Below, in pieces: positions 8,958 through 17,632 of a stretch of 64,000 nt of DNA (its first letter is position 1; the number at the start of each line of letters is the position of its first letter). Origin of the DNA: Epilithonimonas hominis (GTDB lineage Bacteria > Bacteroidota > Bacteroidia > Flavobacteriales > Weeksellaceae); the NCBI RefSeq assembly GCF_003730015.1, contig NZ_RJTU01000034.1, positions 62,001 to 126,000 on the forward strand, read 5' to 3'. Both the position numbers and the translations under genes were made by a program. Under the pieces are notes generated by a model. The model ran no database searches and was not told where the DNA came from. It saw only the letters and a list, made by a program, of their open reading frames with translations.

Positions 8958-11771
8958 TTAAAACACCCCTCTTCTAAGGTTGTTAATCAGTGCTCCCAAA
9001 TTAAGAATCAGTGTGTATCGGATTCTGCGTCCGTAATCCTTGAAGCCGGGCTCAAATCCTAAACTTGAAGCTACAGGAAAATAGATCTCCAGAAAATCCG
9101 GAACTACTTTTACCTTCAGACCAGAATCCCAGATAAACTCCGCCTGTCTCGTCCTATTTTTGTAAATGCCGGCATCTGCATACAGATTGAACCATTTCCA
9201 AAGATGTGAATCTACATTAATGCTGGTAATAAATTGATTGACCGACGTGTTAAAAAATGATTTAAAGCCGCCTTCAGCTAATATAAACTGCTGAGAAAGA
9301 ATCCCAGAAGTTGCACTTTGCCCCAATAAGCCATAAGAAAAACTGTAGTTAGATACTCTGGAAATTCCGTAGTTGAATAAAGCATTTTTCGTTTCATTTC
9401 TCAGAAAATAACCTGCAAATAGGCGGAAACTGATCTTTTTATCCTTCGCAAACTCCCAGCGATAGAACGCTTCGGCAGAAATTTTCTGAAAATCTTCCAT
9501 CCACTGGAGATTGGTTCCGATGTATTTTTCATGGATCAGACTGTTGTCAGAGTAAGAATAGCCAATGTTCCAAAGATTGTATTTAGAATATTGATTATTA
9601 CGAATCATAAGTGGTGTCAATTCTCTTTCATAGTAATTATATGAAAAATATAAACTCCTGCCAATGGCACTTCTCGGATTCTTTTGAAAATCGAAAGAGG
9701 TTCCTGCGCCAAATCTTTTATAAGCCAGGTCATTGTCATAATGAAAATATGAGCCAGATACACCAAAGTTCCATCGTCTGAAGAAACTGTTAGGAGGCAG
9801 AATGGAGTAGTTTATAGCTCCGAATCCTGTAAGCTTGCCCGTTCCCGTGCTGTAATAGGGTGTCACCGAATAATCAAATTTCTGATCAAATATTCCCTGA
9901 TTCTTAAAATTAAGTCCAAGCAGTACTTTATCATACGCATTGAACGTAAGACGAGGCGTCAGGAAAATCTCGTTGTATTCCGGATTCTGAATATCTTTTA
10001 TAAGCTTAAGTCGGATTTTTTTTGCATTAGAAAATAATCCTTTGGTGTAGATATAATTATCTCTGTAATTGGTTTCCGGGAAGATATAGTCATCGTTCAA
10101 AACGATTTTGTAAATACTCTTATTCGGAATTGAGACGGAATCTCTGCTTAGCTCACTTGCACTTTTCCAGAAGGTATTTTTGTAGCCTTCTCTTGTTTCG
10201 GATTGTAGTTTCAGGGGAATCAGATCGGCATTTCTGGATCGCAGCTGAACATTATAACTTTCATTTTTTTTCTTGATACTTTTCAGGTTAAAATTAATTC
10301 TGTGTTTCTCATTCATCATTCGTTCTAAAAAATCCGAGTTGCCATCAGTTGCTTTTTCCAATGCTTTTAGAAATTCCGAACCATCTGCCTTTTTCTGGTA
10401 ATTGGAAGATAGATAATTTTTTAGAAACAAGTCGAATTGTTCCGTGCCTTGATATTCGGAAATGTAATTAAGTAAACTTCCAGTTTCAAACTGGCTTATG
10501 GCTGTTGTATTGAAATTACTGAGCTGATGATAAGGCGTTGTAATTTTCTGATCCAGATTCTGCGTATAAATGTAATGATAGGCTAGTCCATAACGTTCAG
10601 ATAGCTTCAGTTTTGATGCGTGAAAAGCTTTTAGTGGTTTTATGCCAAGTATTTTAACGTTTTCGGGCAGATTTCCCAATAAGAGATGGTTCGGATAAAA
10701 CTTTTTAAGATACTGGATTTCCAGATAAGATTTTATGCCGTTTTTTAGCCAGTGATCATTAGTTTTATTGGTGATAATGCCTTCTTCAGTGATTTTTTTT
10801 GATAGCACGCTGAAGTAATCAAGGTCAGCCTTTTCATAATCTGTAAAAAGTTGGTATTTGAATTTCCAGAATTTAATATCATCAATCCCAAAAAACTCTT
10901 CTTTGTTAAGAAATTTTTGAGTGATGAAAATATTTTCCGGCAGGTTTCCGGTTTTATTTTTGAGAAAACTAAGATGATTGACCAATACCGGTTCCAGTAT
11001 TTTCTGTTGATAGTCAGAAATCTCGTAACCTAGCTGGATATTAATTTTTTCTCCATCAATTGTAGGCTGAAAACTAGGATAATTTTTTTTTGAAAGCTGA
11101 AATTCTGGGTCGTTAATTGAAATGCCTGAAAATTCTGATTCCGAGTGTCTTGCTAGGTTAGAATAGCATTTCCAACTCTCCGGAAGCGTAAAACCAACAG
11201 TCCAGAAAGATCCTGCATTGCCTGTTTCTTCCATATCCTTGTAGAAACTGTTGCTTTGATTTTCGTCTTCAAAGGTTTCCGGTACCAGAAAGAAATATTT
11301 TAGCAAAATATCATTAGCGTCTATTCCATAGCCGGTAAATCTGGCGTCGGGCAAACGGATCTGATAATTGAGGGAAATTTTTATGCGTTCTCCCGGATTC
11401 AGTGATTCGGATAAAGGGATATAAACGTTTTCCTGAGTTTTATTAAGAATTTCCGCAGAAATATTTCCGTAAGAATATTGGAGACTTTCCAGTTTTCCGA
11501 GTTGTTCATCTTTTGCGAAAAAAAGATCTTTTTTTCGATCTTCTAATTTTCTTTTTAGTAGATGTGTTTTTCTGTTCTGATATGCTGAAACCCAATTAAG
11601 AAGTTTGATTTGATTGATGGATTTCTGATGCGGATTATGATAAAACAAAGTCTGTTCTACAGAAATCGTTTTCTGATCGTCATTCAGCCTGGCTCGGATT
11701 GAGATAGTATCTCGCTGCGCTTTTGCCGAGAAATAACAAATTAAGGATAGACACAAAAAAAATCGCTTCAT
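8958..11771 (-). CDS. M1 aminopeptidase-like (gluzincin) protein without HEXXH, fused to an outer-membrane barrel
   Basis: This protein of about 937 residues begins with a signal peptide (to about residue 19, SAKAQ). Residues 20-480 resemble the N-terminal and catalytic domains of M1 aminopeptidases. The zinc site is missing: where HEXXH is expected there is SKKIT (about 324-328), and the downstream Glu of WLNEG is replaced in HWLKNGIKSYLE (about 340-351). Residues 570-937 look like an outer-membrane beta barrel with repeated Tyr/Phe-rich strands, ending in Phe. It is likely a non-peptidase periplasm/outer-membrane protein. ATG at 11771 is preferred to TTG at 11774. A long hairpin spans this start. 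Confidence 0.75.
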   Translation of the reverse strand: MKRFFLCLSLICYFSAKAQRDTISIRARLNDDQKTISVEQTLFYHNPHQKSINQIKLLNWVSAYQNRKTHLLKRKLEDRKKDLFFAKDEQLGKLESLQYSYGNISAEILNKTQENVYIPLSESLNPGERIKISLNYQIRLPDARFTGYGIDANDILLKYFFLVPETFEDENQSNSFYKDMEETGNAGSFWTVGFTLPESWKCYSNLARHSESEFSGISINDPEFQLSKKNYPSFQPTIDGEKINIQLGYEISDYQQKILEPVLVNHLSFLKNKTGNLPENIFITQKFLNKEEFFGIDDIKFWKFKYQLFTDYEKADLDYFSVLSKKITEEGIITNKTNDHWLKNGIKSYLEIQYLKKFYPNHLLLGNLPENVKILGIKPLKAFHASKLKLSERYGLAYHYIYTQNLDQKITTPYHQLSNFNTTAISQFETGSLLNYISEYQGTEQFDLFLKNYLSSNYQKKADGSEFLKALEKATDGNSDFLERMMNEKHRINFNLKSIKKKNESYNVQLRSRNADLIPLKLQSETREGYKNTFWKSASELSRDSVSIPNKSIYKIVLNDDYIFPETNYRDNYIYTKGLFSNAKKIRLKLIKDIQNPEYNEIFLTPRLTFNAYDKVLLGLNFKNQGIFDQKFDYSVTPYYSTGTGKLTGFGAINYSILPPNSFFRRWNFGVSGSYFHYDNDLAYKRFGAGTSFDFQKNPRSAIGRSLYFSYNYYERELTPLMIRNNQYSKYNLWNIGYSYSDNSLIHEKYIGTNLQWMEDFQKISAEAFYRWEFAKDKKISFRLFAGYFLRNETKNALFNYGISRVSNYSFSYGLLGQSATSGILSQQFILAEGGFKSFFNTSVNQFITSINVDSHLWKWFNLYADAGIYKNRTRQAEFIWDSGLKVKVVPDFLEIYFPVASSLGFEPGFKDYGRRIRYTLILNLGALINNLRRGVF

Positions 11772-11817
11772 CAAAAAATATCAGTAATTAAAACTACTAT
11801 TTTTTTCTGATGAAGCG
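11764..11817 (-). promoter_or_regulatory. Long stem-loop spanning the start codon; also resembles a terminator for the upstream gene
   Basis: On the minus strand CGCTTCATCAG plus an A run and TA pairs with TA plus a T run and GATGAAGCG, giving a stem of about 17 bp with a loop of about 17 bases. The 3' arm contains the ATG (11771) of the M1-like gene. Eight U residues follow directly (plus-strand A run 11755-11762). The structure could end transcripts of the upstream UMP synthase gene and could hide the start codon of the downstream gene in read-through RNA. Confidence 0.6.
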
Positions 11818-11836
11818 TGATGTTATTTTGTTAAAA

Positions 11837-13195
11837 TTACAAAGAATCCTGATAAGCTTTCCAACCTTCGTTTTTATAGCGTAAAGCTTCTTGTTCAGGC
11901 TCATCGGCTTTGTAAATTCCGCGTCCAACGATGATGAAATCTGTTCCGTAATTTCTAATCACGTGTTCCGGGGAGTTGTATTGTTGACCTTTGTCATCTC
12001 CACTTGTTCCCAAATTAACACCTGGCGTAAACAGTAAAAGTTGGTCAGAAACTTCATTCTGAGCTACACACCCCATTATACTCGGATGATTTTCTATTAC
12101 TTTCAAAGCTTCTTCACGATAATGAGAATCGGTCAAAGTTCCTTGAGAAGACATCCCTAAAATCGCTACAACACCAACATTCATAAAGCAGTCCAAACTT
12201 TTGCTTCCGCCAATAACGTGAGAAGTTACCAAGTCTGCCCAGTTGGAAATCTTGTATGTGCCATAAGAAAATTGAAGTTGTTGAGTATTTCCGATGTCAG
12301 CAAATTTTCTATCTTCCATCAAAAGAAAATTATGTTTTGTGGCTAAATCTTTGAGCGGAAGAATGGTTTCATCAGCATCAAAATCATTCAAAATATCGAT
12401 GTGAGTTTTAAGAGCGACAATGTGTGGACCAACAATATCTGCAAAATCTAATAATTCTTTTGTTGTGATAAAGTCTGCAGATGCAATCAGGTTTGACCTT
12501 TTTTCAATAGCAATTTCAAGTATTTTCTTGGCGAACGAATGTTCAGCAGTTTCTAATTTTTGCTCGTAAGACAGACGTTTTTTCTCTTCAAAAACCACTT
12601 GATTTCCATTGACAAAATCTTGAATTCTTGCGACTTCCTCATCATCGATATAATTCACTTCTCTCAGAATTTCCACAACTTCAGAAATGTTGAAAAGCGA
12701 ATGAACTTTGTAGCCTTTTTCTTCCAATTTTTCCTTTCCGCCTTGTTGTCTGTCCAAAACGACTACGATGTCCGAAACTTTGATGCCTTCATTTTCAACT
12801 TCTTCAATGGTTTCAACCAAGGATTTTCCTGATGTGATCACATCTTCTACCAAAAGACAGTTCTGTCCTTTTTCGTAAATCCCTTCAATCAGTTTTTTTG
12901 TTCCGTAAGCTTTAGCTTCTTTTCTTTTGATAATCAAAGGAATGTAACTTTCCAAAGACATCGCCGTTGCCATTGGAAGTGCTGCGTAAGGAACGCCACA
13001 GATGATATCAAAATTATCCAAAGGAAGCATTTCCAAAAGATAATTGGCTAGTTTTTTCAGGATTTTTGGGTCAGAAGCGAGCGGTCGCAAATCAACATAA
13101 AACGGACTTTCTATCCCGCTTTTCAGTGTAAAACGGCCAAATTTAATAATCCCGAGTTTATAACACTCGAGGAAGAATTCTTTTTTACTTTCCAT
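11837..13195 (-). CDS. Bifunctional UMP synthase: orotate phosphoribosyltransferase / OMP decarboxylase fusion
   Basis: The 452-residue protein joins the last two steps of de novo UMP synthesis. Residues 1-200 are orotate phosphoribosyltransferase, with the PRPP loop LLVEDVITSGKS and the substrate motif FYVDLRP. Residues 215-452 are OMP decarboxylase, with the catalytic motif MEDRKFADIGNT and the phosphate-binding VGRGIYKA. The DRKFADIGNT form and the domain order match eukaryotic-type UMP synthase rather than the separate short PyrE and PyrF of most bacteria. ATG at 13195. The stop is followed by the hairpin described at 11764. Confidence 0.92.
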   Translation of the reverse strand: MESKKEFFLECYKLGIIKFGRFTLKSGIESPFYVDLRPLASDPKILKKLANYLLEMLPLDNFDIICGVPYAALPMATAMSLESYIPLIIKRKEAKAYGTKKLIEGIYEKGQNCLLVEDVITSGKSLVETIEEVENEGIKVSDIVVVLDRQQGGKEKLEEKGYKVHSLFNISEVVEILREVNYIDDEEVARIQDFVNGNQVVFEEKKRLSYEQKLETAEHSFAKKILEIAIEKRSNLIASADFITTKELLDFADIVGPHIVALKTHIDILNDFDADETILPLKDLATKHNFLLMEDRKFADIGNTQQLQFSYGTYKISNWADLVTSHVIGGSKSLDCFMNVGVVAILGMSSQGTLTDSHYREEALKVIENHPSIMGCVAQNEVSDQLLLFTPGVNLGTSGDDKGQQYNSPEHVIRNYGTDFIIVGRGIYKADEPEQEALRYKNEGWKAYQDSL

Positions 13196-13236
13196 TGACT
13201 TTCTTTAGATTTCTACAAATTTAAGGCTAATTTTTA

Positions 13237-13255
13237 AACCACAAAAGACACAAGA
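13237..13255 (+). repeat. Diverged half of the ACCACA-type repeat
   Basis: AAACCACAAAAGACACAAG resembles the left arm (AACCACATAGGCACATAG) of the palindromic elements at 30442-31123 and 60382, but no right arm is visible here. The rest of the gap 13196-13397 shows nothing further. Confidence 0.35.
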
Positions 13256-13397
13256 TTTTAAACACTTAAGTAACTTAAGAATTAGTAAATATTGAAAACT
13301 AAGTTCAAGTTAGAAGAAAATTTTTGATTTTCAAAACTTAATTGCACTAAAATGAACTTTGTTGGAAGTACCTAATATCAACTTAAATGTTTATTGT

Positions 13398-13949
13398 TTA
13401 AATTTCCTTCCACTTAGGATTCGTGGCAAAAATTTTTTTATTGATTTTGCAATCATCAGAATGTGCACCTTTCAGAAAACCAATGCTCATTAGAAATTCG
13501 CCCACAATTTCCCCACCCGTGAAACGGAAAGTTTTCTTGAAGAGTTTTACCCATTCTTCTTTAGTTTTAGGATGATGATGCTCCAGCCATTTTTCGAAGG
13601 AACCGAATTCCTTTTTCAGTTCCAAAATGGTTTTCGCATTTTCAATCGCTGCATTTACTTTTAGTTTATTTCGGATAATCCCAGCGTCGGACAATAATCT
13701 CTCCCGGTCTTGTTCTGTGTAAGCAGCAATTTTTTCGATATTGAAATTACTGTAAGCTTTTCGGAAAGACTCTTCCTTTTTCAGGATTGTTTCCCAGCTC
13801 AAACCAGCTTGATTGATTTCCATAATCAGCCTTCCAAACAATTCATCATCGCTATGAATAGGAAAACCGTAATGATTATCGTGATAATTTTTATGCAGTA
13901 CTTTTCGCTCTTCTGGTTGCATCGTTTCTATAGCTTGGCAATAGGACAT
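13398..13949 (-). CDS. tag: DNA-3-methyladenine glycosylase I
   Basis: This 183-residue base-excision repair enzyme removes 3-methyladenine from DNA. It matches the TagI family over its whole length: YHDNHYGFPIHSDDELF, QAGLSWETILKKEESFR and LLSDAGIIRNKLKV correspond to conserved segments of E. coli Tag. The zinc-binding residues appear kept: Cys4, the His of YHDN, and the His and Cys of GAHSDDC near the C terminus. It is monocistronic, divergent from the serine hydrolase gene, with a spacing of 99 bases. Confidence 0.9.
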   Translation of the reverse strand: MSYCQAIETMQPEERKVLHKNYHDNHYGFPIHSDDELFGRLIMEINQAGLSWETILKKEESFRKAYSNFNIEKIAAYTEQDRERLLSDAGIIRNKLKVNAAIENAKTILELKKEFGSFEKWLEHHHPKTKEEWVKLFKKTFRFTGGEIVGEFLMSIGFLKGAHSDDCKINKKIFATNPKWKEI

Positions 13950-14048
13950 TGTATTTTGTAATTAAATTTTAAATGTAAAGATAATTAACCTTAATCATTA
14001 ACAATTAAAAATTACAATTTCCTATCTTCGTGCAAAGCTTTTTTTACA

Positions 14049-15584
14049 ATGTATAAATCAATATCTTTTTTCTTTTTACTTACCTCTTTTGCTTTTGTTA
14101 ATGCTCAGATTGAGGAAAAAAAACTCGATGAACTGATTCAGAATTCGCTTAAAACCTTTGATGTTCCTGGGATGTCTGTTGGTGTTGTGAAAGATGGAAA
14201 ACTTATTTATGCGAAAGGTTTCGGTGTTCGTTCACTTAAAAATAATCAGCCGATGGACGATAATACATTGGTGGGAATTGCATCTAATAGTAAAGGTTTC
14301 ACTTGTACCGCTCTGGCAATTTTGGCTGATGAAGGCAAAATCAACTGGGACGATAAAGTGACAAAATATATCCCTGAGTTCCAAATGGCCGACCCTTACG
14401 TTTCTCAGAATGTGACCATCAAAGATTTAGTAACGCACAGAGCTGGATTAGGATTGGGACAAGGCGATTTGATGTTTTTTCCCGAAGGTGGAAATCTGAC
14501 TGTTAATGATATTGTTCATAATGTTAGATTCCTTAAACCGGAAAATCCGTTTCGTACTACTTTGGATTACAATAATATTATGTTCATCGTTGCTGGGGAA
14601 GTGATCCACAGAGTTTCCGGTTTGCAATGGGCAGATTTTATCGAGCAGAGAATTATGAAACCTGTCGGGATGACGGCGAGTTTCGGGTCTTATAACAGAG
14701 CAAAAAATTCACAAAATATCATCGATGCCCATGCTCCTGTGGACGGAAAAGTGATTGCAGTTCCTCACGATTGGAATGAAACAGCCAACGCAGCAGGTGG
14801 AATTATGAGTAACATCCAAGATATGACGACTTGGGCGAACTTCCTTCTAAATGGATTTGTGACCAAAGATGGAAAGCGTTTGGTTTCTGAGAAAAACGCT
14901 CACGAACTTTGGAGCCTTCAGATTCCGGATAAAGTTGGGATGACTTCGCCTTATGATACGCATTTTTATGGTTATGGATTAGGCTGGTTTTTGAGCGATG
15001 TGAAAGGCCATTTGCAGGTTCAGCATTCTGGAGGTTTGATTGGAACGGTGACGCATTTTACATTGATTCCGGATTTGAAACTTGGAATTGTGGTTTTGAC
15101 GAATCAACAATCTGGTGCAGCATTTTCTACGATTACGAATTCAGTTAAAGATGCTTATCTGAAAGTTGAAAACCGTGATTGGTTGAAGCTTTATGGCGAC
15201 AGAAATAAGAAAAATGAAGAAACTTTCGCAAAACAGAAGAAAGAGGTTTATGATAAAGCTTCAAAATTCAAATCTGATTTGAAAGATGACCAGTTTATCG
15301 GTTGGTACAAAGATGATTGGTTCGGGATTGTTGAGGTTTCCAAACAGGGAAAAGGTTACAGAATTATTTCTAAATCTTCTCCAAGATTGAAAGGAGATTT
15401 GATTCCTTACTCAGCGAATTCTTTTGTGGCTAAGTGGGATGATAGAAGTTATGATGCGGATGCGTTTTTTACTTTAAATTTTGATGAAAACGGAAAAGCC
15501 ATTTCTGCGAAAATGAAACCAATCTCTGATGTGACGGATTTTAGTTTTGATTTTGAGGATTTGGATTTGAAAAAGATTAATTAA
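14049..15584 (+). CDS. Serine hydrolase, class C beta-lactamase-like, with C-terminal DUF3471-type domain
   Basis: This 511-residue exported protein has a signal peptide to about residue 19 (FVNAQ). The penicillin-binding/beta-lactamase-like domain spans about 25-370. It holds the SxxK motif as SNSK (near residue 81), the Tyr motif as DYNN (near 175) and HSGG (near 326) in place of KTG. The C-terminal 100 residues form a small beta domain like DUF3471. Members include esterases, D-aminopeptidases and peptidases, so a true beta-lactamase is not implied. A strong bidirectional terminator follows. Confidence 0.82.
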   Translation: MYKSISFFFLLTSFAFVNAQIEEKKLDELIQNSLKTFDVPGMSVGVVKDGKLIYAKGFGVRSLKNNQPMDDNTLVGIASNSKGFTCTALAILADEGKINWDDKVTKYIPEFQMADPYVSQNVTIKDLVTHRAGLGLGQGDLMFFPEGGNLTVNDIVHNVRFLKPENPFRTTLDYNNIMFIVAGEVIHRVSGLQWADFIEQRIMKPVGMTASFGSYNRAKNSQNIIDAHAPVDGKVIAVPHDWNETANAAGGIMSNIQDMTTWANFLLNGFVTKDGKRLVSEKNAHELWSLQIPDKVGMTSPYDTHFYGYGLGWFLSDVKGHLQVQHSGGLIGTVTHFTLIPDLKLGIVVLTNQQSGAAFSTITNSVKDAYLKVENRDWLKLYGDRNKKNEETFAKQKKEVYDKASKFKSDLKDDQFIGWYKDDWFGIVEVSKQGKGYRIISKSSPRLKGDLIPYSANSFVAKWDDRSYDADAFFTLNFDENGKAISAKMKPISDVTDFSFDFEDLDLKKIN

Positions 15585-15713
15585 TGTTTTTAGAACAACA
15601 TTAATTCGAAATCTCCGAAAAGAATTTACAGGTATCAATGTTGTCTTACCAGATTAAGAAATCAATTAAATCATTAATGTGATTAAATCATAAAAAACGA
15701 AGACCTTTTGCAT

Positions 15714-15749
15714 AAAAAAGCCGATTTGAAATTTCAAATCGGCTTTTTC
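15714..15749. terminator. Bidirectional rho-independent terminator
   Basis: AGCCGATTTGAA / TTCAAATCGGCT form a 12-bp stem around AT, with A and T runs on both sides. It sits between the convergent serine hydrolase and acetyltransferase genes. Confidence 0.9.
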
Positions 15750-16273
15750 TATTTGTTGAGATGAAGCTTCATCATAATGTCGGTTTGCTCATCTTTTCCA
15801 AGTTTGAAAATATGCTTATCAAACTCTACAAAATTATTTTTCTTGTAAAAACTTATGGCTCTTGCATTTTCTTCCCAAACACCTAACCAAACGTAATCAA
15901 CATTTTTGGATTCAGCAATTTCAATAGCTTTGTTGTAAAGGTATTTTGCAACACTTTTTCCGTGAAAATCCTTTGTAACGTAGATCCTTTCGATTTCCAA
16001 AGCATTTTTATCTTTGATCTCAGTTTGGGAATCGCCCAAATTGACCTTAAGATAACCTACAATATTCGTATCAACCAAAGCAAAATAGAACATCGAATTC
16101 TCGTCTGAAAGTTCTGATTTCAATTGCGAAACAGAAAACTTTTCTTCCAGATATTGATTCATATCTTCCTCTGAGTTTTCTTGTGAAAATGTCTCGGCAA
16201 AAGTTTGTCTTCCGATGATTTGTAAATCCGCAATATCTTCTAAACCGACTTTTTTGATTTGAATATCACTCAT
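15749..16273 (-). CDS. GNAT acetyltransferase, PaiA-like (polyamine N-acetyltransferase family)
   Basis: The 174-residue protein is a GCN5-related acetyltransferase that aligns end to end with the Bacillus PaiA group. Signatures include TFAETFSQENS, ALEIERIYV, the acetyl-CoA loop around KSVAKYLYNKAIEIAE, YVWLGVWEENARAISFYKK and the late DEQTDIMM. PaiA acetylates spermidine and other polyamines. The ATG at 16273 is preferred to TTG at 16279. It lies 9 bases after the stop of the acyltransferase gene upstream, so co-transcription is likely although a role in lipid synthesis is not indicated. Confidence 0.78.
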   Translation of the reverse strand: MSDIQIKKVGLEDIADLQIIGRQTFAETFSQENSEEDMNQYLEEKFSVSQLKSELSDENSMFYFALVDTNIVGYLKVNLGDSQTEIKDKNALEIERIYVTKDFHGKSVAKYLYNKAIEIAESKNVDYVWLGVWEENARAISFYKKNNFVEFDKHIFKLGKDEQTDIMMKLHLNK

Positions 16274-16282
16274 TTCCAATGA

Positions 16283-17554
16283 TTAAATCGGCTTAAAATC
16301 TAAGTTCTGCTCTTTTAGTAATTTAGCTTCAGCTTCTTTGTAATAACCGCTTGTCAATTTATTATAAATGGATTCGAAAGCAGAAAGTGTTTCGTTGATT
16401 TCTGCATCGGTATGAGAAGCTGTTGGAATTAATCTTAATAAAATCATTCCTTTTGGAATTACAGGATAAACCACAACAGAGGTAAAAATGCCGTAATCTT
16501 CTCTCAATTCTTTAACCAAAAGAGTTGCTTCAACAGGAGTTCCTTGGATGAAAACCGGTGTTACACAAGTATTGGTATCTCCAAGGTTATAGCCGATTTT
16601 TTTAAGTCCACCTTGTAGTTTTTCAACATTCTCCCAAAGTTTAGCTTTGATTTCAGGTCTTGTTCTCAACAATTCTAATCTCTTCAAACCTCCGATTACC
16701 ATTGGCATCGTCAGAGATTTAGCAAAAATTTGAGACCTTAAGTTGAATTTCAGATAACGGATAATTTCTTTATCTCCAGCTAAAAACGCTCCGAAACCAG
16801 CCATAGACTTAGCGAAAGTAGAGAAGTAAACGTCAATCTGATCCTGGCAGCCTTGCTCTTCTCCAGCTCCGGCTCCGGTTTGTCCCAAAGTCCCGAATCC
16901 GTGTGCATCGTCTACCAGAATCCTGAATTTATACTTGTCTTTAAGTGCGCAGATTTCTTTCAGTTTACCTTGCTGCCCTCTCATTCCAAAAACACCTTCG
17001 GTAATTACTAAAATTCCGCCGCCGGTTTCTTCAGTTACTTTTTGAGCTCTCTTCAGGTTCTTTTCAAAACTCTCGATATCATTATGTTTATAAGTAAAAC
17101 GTTTTCCTGCATGCAGTCTAACACCATCCACGATACAAGCGTGAGAATCTACATCGTAAACAATCACGTCATTTCTTGAAACTAAAGCATCAATGCAAGA
17201 CACCATTCCTTGGTAGCCGAAATTCAGGAGGTAAGCTGAGTCTTTTTTTACGAAATCTGCCAGTTCTCTTTCCAGTTGCAAGTGCTGTTCAGTTTCTCCG
17301 GACATTGCTCTGGCACCCATCGGATAAAACATTCCGTATTCTGCAGCGGCTTTTGCATCAGCTTCCAAAACTTCAGGATGATTGCATAATCCCAAATAAT
17401 CATTAGCGCTCCAGAAAATTACTTCTTTTCCCTGGAACTTCATTCTGGGACCAATAGGCCCTTCCAGTCTTGGGAAAATGTAGTAACCTTCTCCATAATC
17501 TGCAAACTGTCCTAACGGACCCGGGTTTTGTTTTATTCTTTCAAAAATGTCCAT
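16283..17554 (-). CDS. Alpha-oxoamine synthase; probable cysteate fatty acyltransferase (sulfonolipid/capnine synthesis)
   Basis: This 423-residue PLP enzyme belongs to the family of serine palmitoyltransferase, KBL and BioF. Visible residues are the PLP-stacking His in DSHAC (138), DDAHGFG (215-221) and the Schiff-base Lys in TFAKS (249). It begins MDIFERIKQNPGPLGQ, the subgroup that in Flavobacterium and Chryseobacterium includes the cysteate acyltransferase condensing cysteate with acyl-ACP to make 3-ketocapnine; this assignment is from memory. The upstream neighbour, a cysteine-synthase-like enzyme, could supply cysteate. A glycine acetyltransferase or serine palmitoyltransferase role is the alternative. 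Confidence 0.75.
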   Translation of the reverse strand: MDIFERIKQNPGPLGQFADYGEGYYIFPRLEGPIGPRMKFQGKEVIFWSANDYLGLCNHPEVLEADAKAAAEYGMFYPMGARAMSGETEQHLQLERELADFVKKDSAYLLNFGYQGMVSCIDALVSRNDVIVYDVDSHACIVDGVRLHAGKRFTYKHNDIESFEKNLKRAQKVTEETGGGILVITEGVFGMRGQQGKLKEICALKDKYKFRILVDDAHGFGTLGQTGAGAGEEQGCQDQIDVYFSTFAKSMAGFGAFLAGDKEIIRYLKFNLRSQIFAKSLTMPMVIGGLKRLELLRTRPEIKAKLWENVEKLQGGLKKIGYNLGDTNTCVTPVFIQGTPVEATLLVKELREDYGIFTSVVVYPVIPKGMILLRLIPTASHTDAEINETLSAFESIYNKLTSGYYKEAEAKLLKEQNLDFKPI

Positions 17555-17582
17555 TTTTTCTAACTTATATTTTTGGTTTTAT

Positions 17583-17612
17583 TAAAAAAACCTTTTGTAT
17601 TTACAAAAGGTT
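17583..17612 (-). terminator. Terminator or attenuator between the two sulfonolipid candidates
   Basis: On the minus strand AACCTTTTGTA / TACAAAAGGTT form an 11-bp AT-rich stem with a two-base loop, followed by seven U residues. It lies between the cysteine-synthase-like gene and the acyltransferase gene, so the second may be transcribed only in part by read-through. Confidence 0.65.
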
Positions 17613-17632
17613 ATAAATATTGTGATATAATT

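Noticed and set aside
14049-15584. Naming the serine hydrolase a class C beta-lactamase
   Set aside because: SxxK and YxN are present but the KTG box is HSGG and there is an extra C-terminal domain, as in esterases and peptidases of the same superfamily.
16283-17554. Calling the oxoamine synthase glycine C-acetyltransferase, partner of the threonine dehydrogenase at 601
   Set aside because: The subgroup start (MDIFERIKQNPGPLGQ) and the cysteine-synthase-like neighbour fit the cysteate acyltransferase group better; the two genes are 15 kb apart.
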